From positions 58,590 to 122,589 of the forward strand of contig DXBT01000021.1 of assembly GCA_019116365.1 (NCBI GenBank): 64,000 bases of DNA. Reading direction: 5' to 3'. Source of the stretch: Barnesiella merdipullorum (GTDB taxonomy: Bacteria; Bacteroidota; Bacteroidia; Bacteroidales; Barnesiellaceae). This document shows, one piece after another, positions 18,245-27,540 of the stretch. Position numbers and translations under genes: made by a program. How positions within the stretch are numbered: position 1 is the first letter of the stretch; each line of letters starts with the position of its first letter. The notes under the pieces are model-generated. The model was not told where the DNA came from, did not search any database, and worked only from the letters and a program-made list of their open reading frames with translations.

Positions 18245-19798
18245 ATGAAAAAGAATTTCTTATTAGTGGCTCTGTTGGCAGGTTGTTGCGGAGTAAACTC
18301 CTTTGCTGCCACAGAATATTATGTAAAGGCCAGCACGGGTAACGACAGTTACAACGGTGCTTCGTGGAATACCGCTTTCAAAACGGTAAGTAAAGCTATT
18401 GGTAGCGTAGCCGAAAACGAAGAGACTATCATCTACCTCGAACCCAATACCGTGTTTGATACGGGCGGCCAATTGGACCTGGGTAACAACAAGAATGTAA
18501 CCCTTATCGGTAACAACACGACCTTGCGTGCTGCCGAGAAACCGGGTAAGGAAGGCGGCGAGGGCGCTCGTATCCTGCGTGCAGCCGGCGGTTGCAACCT
18601 CACGGTAAAAGGTATCGTGTTCCTCAATGGCCGTCAAATCGAGTATAACCCGGGTGGTGGACTCTTCTTCGCCGGTAACACGCTGGTAGTCGATAGCTGT
18701 ACCTTCATCGACAACGAGTCGGGTTCGGGGGGCTCGGGCATCGCTTCTCGTGGTGTGAGTGTGACGGTGCGCAACTCTTATTTCGACGGTAACTATGTGA
18801 ACAGTGGTTATGGCACGGGTGCCGCCCTTGTACAAGCCGGTGTGAAAGATGGCGAAGCTGGCTCGCTGGTAGTAGAGAACTGTACGTTCTATCGCAACGA
18901 CCTGAATGGTGTAGGTACGGCTATTTCGACCAAAGATGCCGGTGCCAGTTATACCAACGTGAAAGATGTGAAGATTGTCAACTGTACCTTCATCGCCAAT
19001 ACCTCCGATCTGGCCAACCAGGCTGCCATCGATGTATCGGATAACAGCGAAATCCCCATCAAGATTATCAACAACACCTTCTACGACAACGACGGTGCTC
19101 TGCGTGTAGGTGATATCTATGGTGAAAAAGGTGGCGAAGTTATCTTCATCAACAACCTCGTGTATGCCAATGCATCGGGTATCTTCGGTGCCGAGGGTTA
19201 TTCGGTAGCCGACCTGCGTTCGCCCATCATCGGTTACAACAACATCATCGTAGGTGCCGAGCGTGGTGTCAACGAGTATATCGACGACGAGTGCTTCAAC
19301 GACAAGAAAGACCAGTACAGCAACCGCGTGGAGACGTTGGCTTCGTATCCTCTCTCGATGGTTGCTTTGGCTACCGAGCTCTCGACCGATAACTATGTAC
19401 CTTACCTGGCTTTGACGGCCGAAAACAGCGACGCCGTAAATGCCGGTTATTCTACGGGCGTATATGCCGACCTCATCCCCACAACCGATATCCGGGGTGC
19501 ACTCGCTGTCGGCACCCGCGATATAGGTGCTTATGAATATGCCAATTTGTTGGGCGTATCTTCGTTAGAGGCCGAGGCTACCGATTTCGTAATCACTCGC
19601 AATGGCGACCAGGTTACGGTTGTCAATACCGCCGATCGCGACTTCACCCTCACCGTAGTCGATATGTTGGGCCGCACGGTTTATACGGCACAGGCTGCCG
19701 GCCAACTCACGGTTGACGGTCAGGAGCTGGGTGCTCGCTGCGCTATCCTCGTACTTACCGACGGTGTGAGCAAGAAAGTTCAAAAAATGATGTTTTAA
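18245..19798 (+). CDS. Second secreted right-handed beta-helix protein with T9SS-like tail
   Basis: This 517-residue paralogue of the preceding protein has a signal peptide to about SFAA (residue 21). It starts TEYYVKASTGNDSYNG and carries beta-helix coils (LVVDSCTFIDN, VTVRNSYFDGN, VKIVNCTFIAN, IKIINNTFYDN). A GTRDIGAYEYAN closing motif and a C-terminal sorting-like domain (FTLTVVDMLGRTVYTAQ, then KKVQKMMF) follow. The tandem arrangement suggests gene duplication. The codon use looks more biased to T-ending codons (GGT, GTA) than in the upstream genes, which may indicate higher expression. No enzymatic motif was recognised. It ends the cluster and is followed by a strong terminator. Confidence 0.82.
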   Translation: MKKNFLLVALLAGCCGVNSFAATEYYVKASTGNDSYNGASWNTAFKTVSKAIGSVAENEETIIYLEPNTVFDTGGQLDLGNNKNVTLIGNNTTLRAAEKPGKEGGEGARILRAAGGCNLTVKGIVFLNGRQIEYNPGGGLFFAGNTLVVDSCTFIDNESGSGGSGIASRGVSVTVRNSYFDGNYVNSGYGTGAALVQAGVKDGEAGSLVVENCTFYRNDLNGVGTAISTKDAGASYTNVKDVKIVNCTFIANTSDLANQAAIDVSDNSEIPIKIINNTFYDNDGALRVGDIYGEKGGEVIFINNLVYANASGIFGAEGYSVADLRSPIIGYNNIIVGAERGVNEYIDDECFNDKKDQYSNRVETLASYPLSMVALATELSTDNYVPYLALTAENSDAVNAGYSTGVYADLIPTTDIRGALAVGTRDIGAYEYANLLGVSSLEAEATDFVITRNGDQVTVVNTADRDFTLTVVDMLGRTVYTAQAAGQLTVDGQELGARCAILVLTDGVSKKVQKMMF

Positions 19799-19840
19799 AT
19801 CTTGAAGTGTTTCTCAGATAGGAAATAGGATTGATTATAG

Positions 19841-19882
19841 GGGCTGTACCGGAATGTGAAATTTGGGTACAGCCCTTTTTTT
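19841..19882 (+). terminator. Rho-independent terminator after the beta-helix genes
   Basis: GGGCTGTACC (19,841-19,850) pairs with GGTACAGCCC (19,866-19,875), and seven T residues follow. It closes the 14,315-19,798 cluster. Confidence 0.9.
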
Positions 19883-19954
19883 ATCCCGATTCCCTGGTCC
19901 TGCATTGATTCTCCATCCTGGTAGGCCGATAGAACGGGGCTTGGCACAGACTAA

Positions 19955-20009
19955 CTTGAAATCACCTGTTTTTCGTTTGCCACTACGCTTACCTTTCACT
20001 ATCTTTGCA
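19955..20009 (+). repeat. Promoter-spanning repeat, copy 1
   Basis: About 54 bases starting TTGAAA, containing TTTTTCGTTTG and ending ACCTTTCACTATCTTTGCA. The -7 element TATCTTTG (20,000-20,007) drives the M23 peptidase gene. Two further copies lie at 45,901 and 45,991, in front of the ABC-F gene. The copies share the head, the TTCG/TTTG middle and a nearly invariant 19-base tail. Confidence 0.75.
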
Positions 20010-20092
20010 CGAGTTGTAAAAGGGGTCGAGCCTCGGGTTTTCGCCCAAACGTTAGGGGGTTGCCCGCTTTTACACGAAAAAGAAAGGATAAT

Positions 20093-21748
20093 ATGCGTTT
20101 ACATGGTATATGGCTGGGAGTGGCTTTGGCTCTCGTTGCTCCCGTGTGCCGAGGCGAAATGATTGCGCCGTTGAAGATACCTTTGTTGATGAGTGCCAAT
20201 TTCGGAGAGTTACGTCCCAACCATTTTCACTCGGGAATCGATTTGAAAACTCAGGGCCGCACCGGCCTGCCTGTCTATGCGATGGATGGCGGCTATGTGT
20301 CGCGGGTGGTCGTTTCGCCGTGGGGATTCGGTCGTGCAATTTATATCAACCACCCTTCGGGGCTGACGACTGTCTATGGTCACCTGAAAAGTTTTGCCCC
20401 CTTCATCGACGAGATTGTGCGCCGCATGCAGTATGAACAGGAAGACTTCTCGATCGATTGCGAATTTGCCGAGGGCGAGATTCCCGTGGGGCAGGGCGAT
20501 ATCATTGGTTACAGCGGCAACGCCGGATCGTCGGGTGGGCCTCATCTGCATCTCGATATTCGCGATACCGCCACACAAGATCCCATGGACCCGCAAGAGT
20601 GGCTTTCGCAGTATATTACCGACGATGTGGCTCCCGAGGTGCGTCGGCTGGTCATCTATACCCATGCCGGAGTCATGGAGAACTCGTCGCGCCGGATCGA
20701 GCGCAATGTGACCCGCAGCAAAGCCAGCTCCTACACGGTGGCCGATGCGGTGCCGGTGTGGGGCGATGTGTCGTTTGGCATCGAGGCCTACGACCGCATG
20801 ACCGGCACGGCCAACAAATATGGGGTGCATCAGGTCGATTTGTATATCGACGACAGCCTCTTCTTCTCGACCAGCATCTATCGCTATTCGTTCGACGAGA
20901 CCCGTTACATCAACAGCTATACCGAGAACGGCAAAATCATGCGCACCTATGTGGCCCCCGGCAACCGACTGCGCTCGATCTATAAGCAGGTCGAGAATCA
21001 CGGTATCCTCCATGTGGGTGAGGAGCGCACCTACCGATGCCGCTATGTGCTCACCGATTACGACGGCAACCAGTCGGTCTTGAACTTTTCGCTCGTCGGC
21101 AAGTTACAGGAGCCTGTCGAGCCGCACAAGTCGGGCATCTACTTCTCCTATGCCGTGGACAATCTTTACAAGAAAGACGACTTCGGCCTCTTTGTCCCCG
21201 CCGGGGCTTTGTATGAAAACATCGATTTCACCCGTCGCAAACTCGAGTCGCGCCGGTACTACTCCGATACTCAGGTAATCGGCCTCGAAGAGATTTCGCT
21301 TCACCGTCCGGCCGACCTCTCGATACGGCTCACCCGCGATGTGGCCACCAACAAGGCCCAGTATTATCTGGTACGAATCAAAGGCAGCCGGCTTTATCCC
21401 GTGATCGGCGAGTATGCCGACGGCTGGTACAAGGCCAAGATTCGCAACTTCGGCTCCTATGCAGTAGCCTTCGACTCGGTACCGCCCACCATTCAGCCGG
21501 TAACCCCCGAACGCTGGTCGCGCGGAACCGTGACCCTCAAGATTGCCGATGCCGCAAGTGGGCTCAAGAGCTACCGGGGCGAAATCGACGGCAAGTTTGT
21601 CCTCTTCGAACTGGACGGCAAGACCGCCCGCATCACCTATCGCCTCGAGAGCAACCGGGTGAAAAAGGGCAGCAAGCACACCTTGCGGGTAGTCGCCACC
21701 GATATGTGCGGTAACGAGCAGGAGTATTCCGGCTCATTTGTATGGTAA
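20093..21748 (+). CDS. M23-family peptidase (LytM/lysostaphin fold), secreted
   Basis: This 551-residue protein starts at the ATG at 20,093; an upstream in-frame start would add 11 residues before the signal peptide. The signal peptide ends near residue 21. The LytM domain has the zinc ligands His46 and Asp50 (HFHSGID) and the HLH motif at His151-His153 (GPHLHLDI), all intact. A long C-terminal part (residues 190-551) of beta-sandwich character carries no recognised motif. M23 enzymes cut peptide cross-links in peptidoglycan in the periplasm. It is the first gene after the carbohydrate region and has its own promoter. The C69 dipeptidase follows 20 bases downstream and is probably co-transcribed. 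Confidence 0.92.
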   Translation: MRLHGIWLGVALALVAPVCRGEMIAPLKIPLLMSANFGELRPNHFHSGIDLKTQGRTGLPVYAMDGGYVSRVVVSPWGFGRAIYINHPSGLTTVYGHLKSFAPFIDEIVRRMQYEQEDFSIDCEFAEGEIPVGQGDIIGYSGNAGSSGGPHLHLDIRDTATQDPMDPQEWLSQYITDDVAPEVRRLVIYTHAGVMENSSRRIERNVTRSKASSYTVADAVPVWGDVSFGIEAYDRMTGTANKYGVHQVDLYIDDSLFFSTSIYRYSFDETRYINSYTENGKIMRTYVAPGNRLRSIYKQVENHGILHVGEERTYRCRYVLTDYDGNQSVLNFSLVGKLQEPVEPHKSGIYFSYAVDNLYKKDDFGLFVPAGALYENIDFTRRKLESRRYYSDTQVIGLEEISLHRPADLSIRLTRDVATNKAQYYLVRIKGSRLYPVIGEYADGWYKAKIRNFGSYAVAFDSVPPTIQPVTPERWSRGTVTLKIADAASGLKSYRGEIDGKFVLFELDGKTARITYRLESNRVKKGSKHTLRVVATDMCGNEQEYSGSFVW

Positions 21749-21768
21749 ATAACAACAATAGATTAGAT

Positions 21769-23412
21769 ATGAAGAAAATTGCGATTTTATCTCTTTTGAC
21801 CGTGGCCGCCTGGCCGCAGGCTTGGACCTGTACGAGTTTGATAGCCGGTAAGCAGGCTACGGCCGACGGGAGTGTGTTGGTAACCTATTCGGCCGATTCC
21901 CATACGCTGTATGGAGCGCTCACCTCGTCGCCGGCAACCGACTGGCCCAAAGGTTCCATGCGTAAGATTGTCGAGTGGGACACCAACAAACCGCTGGGCG
22001 AAATCGAACAGGTCGAGCACACCTATGCCGTGGTGGGCAACATGAACGAGCATCAGCTCACGATTGTCGAATCGACCTGGGGCGGGCGTCCCGAGTTGGT
22101 CGATACGACTGGCATTATCGATTATGGTTCGCTCATTCAGCTGGGTCTCGAGCGGGCCAAGACTGCCCGCGAAGCCATCAAGGTGATGACCGGCCTGGTC
22201 AAGAAGTATGGCTATTGCAGCAGCGGTGAGTCCTTCACCATTGCCGACCCCAACGAGGTCTGGATTATGGACCTCATTGGTAAAGGTCCGGGCCGCCGTG
22301 GCGCCGTGTGGGTAGCCGTGCGCATCCCCGACGACTGCATTGCCGGCCATGCCAACTATCCCCGCATCCACCAGATACCGCTCGACGACAAGGAGAACTG
22401 CCTCTACTCGCCCGATGTCATTTCGTTTGCCCGCGAGATGGGCTACTTCGACGGGCTGAACAAGGATTTCAGTTTTGCACAGACCTACTATCCTGCCGAC
22501 TTCGGAGCCCTGCGGGCCTGCGATGCCCGGGTGTGGGCCTTCTTCCGCAAATACGACGCCACGATGGACAGCTACCTGCCCTATATCAATGGCGAGACCT
22601 ATAATCCTTTCCCCCTCTACATCAAGCCTTCGCGCAAACTCTCGGTGCAGGATATGAAAGAGGCCATGCGCGACCACTTCGAGGGTACCCCCTTCGACAT
22701 GACGCAGGATGTAGGGGCCGGTCCCTTCAAGGTGCCATACCGTTTCCGCCCCATGTCGTTCGAGGTCGAGGGTAAATCCTACTGTATGGAGCGGGCCATC
22801 GCCACGCAGCAGACCGGCTTCACGCTTGTGGGCCAGATGCGCAACTGGTTGCCCGATGCCGTGGGCGGCGTGCTCTGGTTTGGTGCCGATGATGCCAATA
22901 CCTGCATCTATGTGCCCATGTATTGCAGCATCACCCGGGTGCCCGAGTGCTTCAGCCCCAAGAATGGCTCGATGTACGACTTCTCCTGGACCTCGGCCTT
23001 CTGGATTCACAACTGGGTAGCCAACATGGCCTATGCCCGTTACGAGCCCATGATTGGCGATATCCGCAAGGTACAGACCGCCGTCGAGACCTCGCTCAAT
23101 ACCCGCCAGGCCGCCATCGACAAGGCTGCCGCCGACCTCTATGCCACTTCGCCTGCCGATGCCATCGACTTCCTCACCCAGTACAGCTGCGAGGCCGCCG
23201 AGGCTTCGACCGCCCGCTGGAAGCAACTGGGCGAGTACCTCATGGTCAAATTCCTCGACGGTAACGTCAAGCGCGAGGAGAACGGCCACTTCAAGGACAA
23301 CGGCTACGGCTTGCCCGATTCGCCGCTCTTCCCCGGCTACTCCAAGGAGTACTACGAAGAGATTGTGCGTCAGACCGGCGACCGTTTCCTCGAGAAAGCC
23401 CCGCAGTTCTAA
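21769..23412 (+). CDS. C69-family dipeptidase (PepD-like), exported
   Basis: This 547-residue protein starts at the ATG at 21,769. An alternative GTG-type start 27 bases earlier overlaps the upstream gene and would put a polar stretch before the signal peptide. After a signal peptide to about residue 20, the sequence WTCTSLIAGKQATADGSV places Cys21 as the N-terminal nucleophile typical of C69 (Ntn-hydrolase) dipeptidases. Further family features are YGYCSSGESFTIADPNEVWIMD in part and the C-terminal helix-rich region. Members hydrolyse dipeptides; the periplasmic location is inferred from the signal. It follows the M23 peptidase closely, so the pair could act together on cell-wall or dietary peptides. 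Confidence 0.92.
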   Translation: MKKIAILSLLTVAAWPQAWTCTSLIAGKQATADGSVLVTYSADSHTLYGALTSSPATDWPKGSMRKIVEWDTNKPLGEIEQVEHTYAVVGNMNEHQLTIVESTWGGRPELVDTTGIIDYGSLIQLGLERAKTAREAIKVMTGLVKKYGYCSSGESFTIADPNEVWIMDLIGKGPGRRGAVWVAVRIPDDCIAGHANYPRIHQIPLDDKENCLYSPDVISFAREMGYFDGLNKDFSFAQTYYPADFGALRACDARVWAFFRKYDATMDSYLPYINGETYNPFPLYIKPSRKLSVQDMKEAMRDHFEGTPFDMTQDVGAGPFKVPYRFRPMSFEVEGKSYCMERAIATQQTGFTLVGQMRNWLPDAVGGVLWFGADDANTCIYVPMYCSITRVPECFSPKNGSMYDFSWTSAFWIHNWVANMAYARYEPMIGDIRKVQTAVETSLNTRQAAIDKAAADLYATSPADAIDFLTQYSCEAAEASTARWKQLGEYLMVKFLDGNVKREENGHFKDNGYGLPDSPLFPGYSKEYYEEIVRQTGDRFLEKAPQF

Positions 23413-23462
23413 CCCTGTTTTTCCCCCGAAGCGCGAAAATGATGAGAAACTTTTTCTCAATT

Positions 23463-23495
23463 TTTGCACCAGTCTCGGGGAAATAACTAAATTTG
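23463..23495 (+). promoter_or_regulatory. Promoter of the phosphohexomutase gene
   Basis: A -33 TTTG at 23,463-23,466 and a -7 TAAATTTG at 23,488-23,495 are separated by 21 bases. The start codon is 39 bases further on. Confidence 0.7.
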
Positions 23496-23533
23496 TCACA
23501 GAAGAAAATAATTAACTGTTGAATTCTGAATAT

Positions 23534-25285
23534 ATGGAAAACGAAGAATTATTGAAACAAGTAGAGGCCAAAGCCCAGGTATGGTTGGGCGAAGGCTATG
23601 ACGAAGAGACGAAAGCCGCTGTGCGAGCCATGCTCGACAACGAAGATAAGACCGACCTCATCGAGGCCTTCTACAAAGACCTCGAGTTTGGCACGGGTGG
23701 TCTGCGCGGTATCATGGGTGCAGGCACCAACCGCATGAACATCTACACCGTGGGTGCCGCCACACAAGGTCTCTCCAACTATTTGAAGAAGGCCTTTGCC
23801 GACCTGCCCCAGATCAAGGTAGCCATCGGTCACGACTGCCGCAACAACAGCCGCCGCTTTGCCGAGGTGGCTGCCGACGTCTTCTCGGCCAACGGCATCA
23901 AGGTCTATCTGTTCGACGCCCTGCGTCCTACCCCCGAGGTTTCGTTCGCCATCCGCGAGCTGGGTTGCCAGAGTGGTGTCATCCTCACCGCCTCGCACAA
24001 CCCCAAGGAGTACAACGGCTATAAGGCCTACTGGAGCGACGGTGCCCAGATGATTGCCCCCCACGACAAGAACACCATCGACGAGGTGAACAAGATTACC
24101 TCGGTCAAGGATGTGAAGTTCCAGGGCAACCCCGCACTCATCGAGATTATCGGCGAGGAGATCGACCGTCGTTACCTCGACCGCATCAAGACCCTCTCGC
24201 TCAGCCCCGAGGCCATCGCTCACCACCACGACATGAAAATCGTCTATACGCCTATCCACGGTACCGGTGTGCGCCTTGTTCCCGCCTCGTTGAAGAACTT
24301 CGGCTTCACCAACATCATCCACGTGCCTGAGCAAGACGTGGTCAGCGGCGATTTCCCCACCGTCGTTTCGCCCAACCCCGAGGAGCCCGCAGCCCTCGAC
24401 ATGGCTATCAAGAAAGCCATCGAGACCGATGCCGAGCTCGTTGTAGCCTCTGACCCCGATGCCGACCGTATCGGTATGGCCGTGCGCAACGACAAGGGCG
24501 AGTTCATCCTTGTGAACGGTAACCAAATCGTGATGATATTCCTCAACTACCTCATGACCCGCAACAAGGAGCTGGGGTTGCTCAAGGGCAACGAGTACAT
24601 CGTCAAGACCATCGTCACGACCGAGACCATCAAGACCATTGCCGAGCGCAACGGCTTCAAGATGTACGACTGCTACACTGGCTTCAAGTGGATTGCCTCG
24701 GTTATCCGCGAGAACGAGGGCAAGGCCCGCTACATCGGTGGCGGTGAGGAGAGCTACGGATTCCTCCCCGAAGACTTCGTGCGCGACAAAGACTCCGTTT
24801 CGTCCATCTCGCTCATGGCCGAGATTGCTGCCTGGGCCAAGGACAAGGGCATGACCATGTACCAAATGTTGCAAGACATCTATATCAAATATGGCTACTC
24901 CAAGGAGAAAGGTATCTCGGTTGTTCGCAAGGGCAAATCGGGAGCCGAAGAGATTCTGGCCATGATGAAGAGCTTCCGCGCCAACCCCATGAAAGAGTTG
25001 GGTGGTTCGCCCGTGGTACTGGTCAAAGACTACGATTCGCTCGAGTCTGTCAACCCCGTCACCGGCGAGAAGAGCAAACTCGATATGCCCGTCACCTCCA
25101 ACGTGCTGCAATACTTCACCGCCGACGGTTCCAAGGTGTCGATTCGTCCCTCGGGTACCGAGCCTAAGATCAAGTTCTACATCGAGGTGCGTGGCATCAA
25201 GATGGACAGCTATGCCGACTACGATGCCGCCAACGCTGCTGCCGATGCTAAAATCGAGACCATCAAGAAAGAACTGGGCATTTGA
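23534..25285 (+). CDS. Phosphoglucomutase/phosphomannomutase (alpha-D-phosphohexomutase)
   Basis: This 583-residue enzyme starts at the ATG at 23,534; the TTG 15 bases before it is a weaker choice. It has all four phosphohexomutase domains: the phosphoserine loop TASHNPKEYNG (Ser154), the metal loop SDPDADRIGMA, the sugar-binding loop GGGEESYGF and the phosphate-binding loop RPSGTEPKIKFY. The length and GTGGLRGIMGAG start are those of the PGM2-like branch. It interconverts sugar 1- and 6-phosphates in the cytoplasm and links glucose release to glycolysis and nucleotide-sugar synthesis. It has its own promoter and a strong terminator. Confidence 0.96.
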   Translation: MENEELLKQVEAKAQVWLGEGYDEETKAAVRAMLDNEDKTDLIEAFYKDLEFGTGGLRGIMGAGTNRMNIYTVGAATQGLSNYLKKAFADLPQIKVAIGHDCRNNSRRFAEVAADVFSANGIKVYLFDALRPTPEVSFAIRELGCQSGVILTASHNPKEYNGYKAYWSDGAQMIAPHDKNTIDEVNKITSVKDVKFQGNPALIEIIGEEIDRRYLDRIKTLSLSPEAIAHHHDMKIVYTPIHGTGVRLVPASLKNFGFTNIIHVPEQDVVSGDFPTVVSPNPEEPAALDMAIKKAIETDAELVVASDPDADRIGMAVRNDKGEFILVNGNQIVMIFLNYLMTRNKELGLLKGNEYIVKTIVTTETIKTIAERNGFKMYDCYTGFKWIASVIRENEGKARYIGGGEESYGFLPEDFVRDKDSVSSISLMAEIAAWAKDKGMTMYQMLQDIYIKYGYSKEKGISVVRKGKSGAEEILAMMKSFRANPMKELGGSPVVLVKDYDSLESVNPVTGEKSKLDMPVTSNVLQYFTADGSKVSIRPSGTEPKIKFYIEVRGIKMDSYADYDAANAAADAKIETIKKELGI

Positions 25286-25333
25286 TTCTCCACGCCACGA
25301 AGCCGCGCATGACACTGCGGCTTGAAAAGATAG

Positions 25334-25373
25334 CACCCCCGCGAAACGACGTTTCGTGGGGGTGTCTTTTTTT
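25334..25373 (+). terminator. Rho-independent terminator after the phosphohexomutase gene
   Basis: A 14-base-pair stem (25,334-25,347 with 25,351-25,364, one G-T pair) has a three-base loop and is followed by a run of eight T after TC. The minus-strand LysR gene ends just beyond it. Confidence 0.93.
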
Positions 25374-25386
25374 GGGGGGTATGGTC

Positions 25387-26295
25387 TCATTCGTGGGGAA
25401 TCGGGCGGAAGCTCCCCTCCCGTATCACCCGCAGCAGACAGTCGGCAAAGGCCGAGGCCGCCCGCTTCCGGTAGCTCCCTTGCGGCCAGAAGAGGTAGCC
25501 CGGCGAGGTGAGCGGTTCGGCACAAAGGATGGGAATCTGCACCAGGTCGGGCTCGTTGGCCACCGCCGCCTGGGTGAGTATGGTGCCCCAGTAGCCGCCC
25601 CGCAGCAGATGCAGAATGGTGTGCACGTCGTTCATCTCTATGCCCACGGCCAGCGACAGCCGGTATTTGCGGCGCAGCTCCTCGATCTTCTTGCGGGTGG
25701 CAAAGCCCCGCTCGGGAAGGATGAGCGGCGTTTCGGCGAGGCGTTTCAGCGTGATCGACGAGAGCGAGGCCAGTCGGTGCGAGTGGTGCACCACAAAGTA
25801 GAGCTCCGACAGGAAGAGCGGCACCGTCTCCAGGTCGTTGCTCATGGCCTGGGGTTTGAACGAGAGCAGCAAGTCCAGCTCATGGCTGTCGAGCAGTTGC
25901 AGCAACTCCTCCGAAGTGCCTTGAGTAACGTGTATCCTTATCTCGGGATAGCTTTGAGTAAACTGTTCCAGTGCCGGGATCATGAGCGAGATCATGCTGT
26001 AGGTTACCCCCACGTGCAACTGCCCGGTGCGTATGCCCTTCAGATCGCGTATCATCTGCTTGCCGTCGGTCGCATCCTGTATCGTCTTTTGAGCATAGGG
26101 CAGAAACGCCATACCCGCCTCGGTGGGGATGATGCGTTTGCCTATGCGGTCAAAGAGAAGCACCCCCAGCTCCTCCTCCAGCTGCTTGATTTGTTGCGAC
26201 AGCGTACTCTGCGAGATATTCAGCACCCGCGCCGCCTCCGAGAAGTTGCGCAGTTCGCAAGCCGCCTTAAAGTAGTTCAGTTGACGCAGTTCCAT
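25387..26295 (-). CDS. LysR-family transcriptional regulator
   Basis: This 302-residue regulator has the family length. The winged helix-turn-helix at residues 1-60 (MELRQLNYFKAACELRNFSE, then SQSTLSQQIKQLEEELG) and a LysR substrate-binding domain from about residue 90 are clear. The helix linking the domains and the C-terminal alpha/beta fold are present. The effector and targets are unknown. It is divergent from the beta-propeller lipoprotein gene at 26,547 with 251 bases between, and LysR proteins often control the divergent neighbour. A -7 element (TATATTTG on the minus strand at 26,344-26,351) lies 49 bases before its start. Confidence 0.94.
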   Translation of the reverse strand: MELRQLNYFKAACELRNFSEAARVLNISQSTLSQQIKQLEEELGVLLFDRIGKRIIPTEAGMAFLPYAQKTIQDATDGKQMIRDLKGIRTGQLHVGVTYSMISLMIPALEQFTQSYPEIRIHVTQGTSEELLQLLDSHELDLLLSFKPQAMSNDLETVPLFLSELYFVVHHSHRLASLSSITLKRLAETPLILPERGFATRKKIEELRRKYRLSLAVGIEMNDVHTILHLLRGGYWGTILTQAAVANEPDLVQIPILCAEPLTSPGYLFWPQGSYRKRAASAFADCLLRVIREGSFRPIPHE

Positions 26296-26343
26296 CTCCT
26301 TAATCGGTTTTATCGATAGATGTTATTGAAAAAATCTGTTTTG

Positions 26344-26351
26344 CAAATATA
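26344..26351 (-). promoter_or_regulatory. -7 element of the LysR gene
   Basis: Reads TATATTTG on the minus strand, matching TAnnTTTG, 49 bases before the start codon. No good -33 match was seen. Confidence 0.5.
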
Positions 26352-26546
26352 GACAAATATTTTTCGTCGCATTAGATTTGTTCCAAATTTATAGGGCGGA
26401 TAAAGTAGGGGAGGGGCGGCACGGCCCTTTCCCGGCTGCGCAGAAATCGGGGGGGCAGAGCAACCACCTCTCCATACCGGGACATCGACAGCCAGCCGCT
26501 CATACACACATTGGTTATACAATTTAAATTAAAAACATCATCACTC

Positions 26547-27434
26547 ATGAAAAAAATCTTTTTTATGGCCTGCCTGGGACTGTCGTTACTGGTATCGGCC
26601 TGCACGCAAAAGAAAGCGGTGTCGCAGGCACCCGTAGTCGTTCAAGAAGGAATCCGTTTCTGCGAAAGCACCTATCCCTACGACGGCGGCCTGCTCATCG
26701 CCAACTTCGGTACTGAACAGCTCAATCCCCTCAATACCGAGGGCAAAGGCTACATCCTCCACTACAAGGATGGGAAGACCTCGACCTTCATCCCCGCCGA
26801 CGGCAACCTCTCGGCCCCCAAGGGCATGTATGTCGGCAAGGGCCATCTCTTCGTGTGCGATGTAAACAAAGTCGTAGTCTATGATCTGGCCCGGCGCGAG
26901 GCCCAGCCCCGCATCCTCTCGTTGCCCGAGGGATGCCTCTTTGTCAACGACCTGGCCGCCGTAGGCGACACCCTCTACGCCTCGGTAACCAATGCCGACA
27001 AGATTTTCAAGATCGATATCAGCGACATGGCCAATATCGGCGCTCCCGTCGAGTGGCTCACCGTGCCCGGTCCCAACGGATTGCTCGCCGACGGAGAGTC
27101 GCTCTACATCGCCTCCTATCCCGCCGACGGCAATACCCGCCCCGAGCACACCATCTATCGCGTGGCCAATGTCGCTGCTCCCGCCCTGGAGAAGGTCATC
27201 GATGCCCCGGGACAATACGACGGCATCGCCTTCTCGGCCGACAGCACCGCCCTCTACATCACCAATTGGGCTCCGGCCGGGTTGAGCCGTATCGACCTGA
27301 ATACCGGAACGGTTACCCCGGTATCGGTCGAGTTGGAACAACCGCTGGTCGGCCCTGCCGATATCTCCGTGGCCGACGGTCACATCTATATCCCCGACTT
27401 GCCCAACAGCCGGGTGGTGGTAGTGGCCGAGTGA
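26547..27434 (+). CDS. Beta-propeller (SMP-30/NHL-like) lipoprotein
   Basis: This 295-residue lipoprotein starts at the ATG at 26,547 (MKKIFF) with lipobox LVSAC (Cys19). The upstream in-frame extension would bury the signal. The mature part reads as about six propeller blades, with repeated strands such as GGLLIANFG, GHLFVCDVNKVVVYD, DTLYASVTNADKIFKID and STALYITNWAPAGLSRID. This pattern suits SMP-30/gluconolactonase/NHL-type propellers. Metal-binding catalytic residues cannot be assigned, so a lactonase activity should not be assumed. It is divergent from the LysR gene, which may regulate it. Confidence 0.82.
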   Translation: MKKIFFMACLGLSLLVSACTQKKAVSQAPVVVQEGIRFCESTYPYDGGLLIANFGTEQLNPLNTEGKGYILHYKDGKTSTFIPADGNLSAPKGMYVGKGHLFVCDVNKVVVYDLARREAQPRILSLPEGCLFVNDLAAVGDTLYASVTNADKIFKIDISDMANIGAPVEWLTVPGPNGLLADGESLYIASYPADGNTRPEHTIYRVANVAAPALEKVIDAPGQYDGIAFSADSTALYITNWAPAGLSRIDLNTGTVTPVSVELEQPLVGPADISVADGHIYIPDLPNSRVVVVAE

Positions 27435-27475
27435 AACGGCTCCTTCCGGCCACCCGAGCGACAGGCCGGCTCAAA

Positions 27476-27515
27476 AACACCCCAGGCGAAGGGAAAGCCC
27501 TTCGCCTGGGGTGTT
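27476..27515. terminator. Perfect 18-base-pair hairpin between convergent genes
   Basis: The arms at 27,476-27,493 and 27,498-27,515 are fully complementary around the loop AAAG. The T-run is on the minus-strand side (AAAAA precedes the left arm), but the hairpin is only 42 bases after the propeller gene. It may stop transcription in both directions. Confidence 0.7.
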
Positions 27516-27540
27516 CTGTCTCACGGCATACCGCTGTTCC

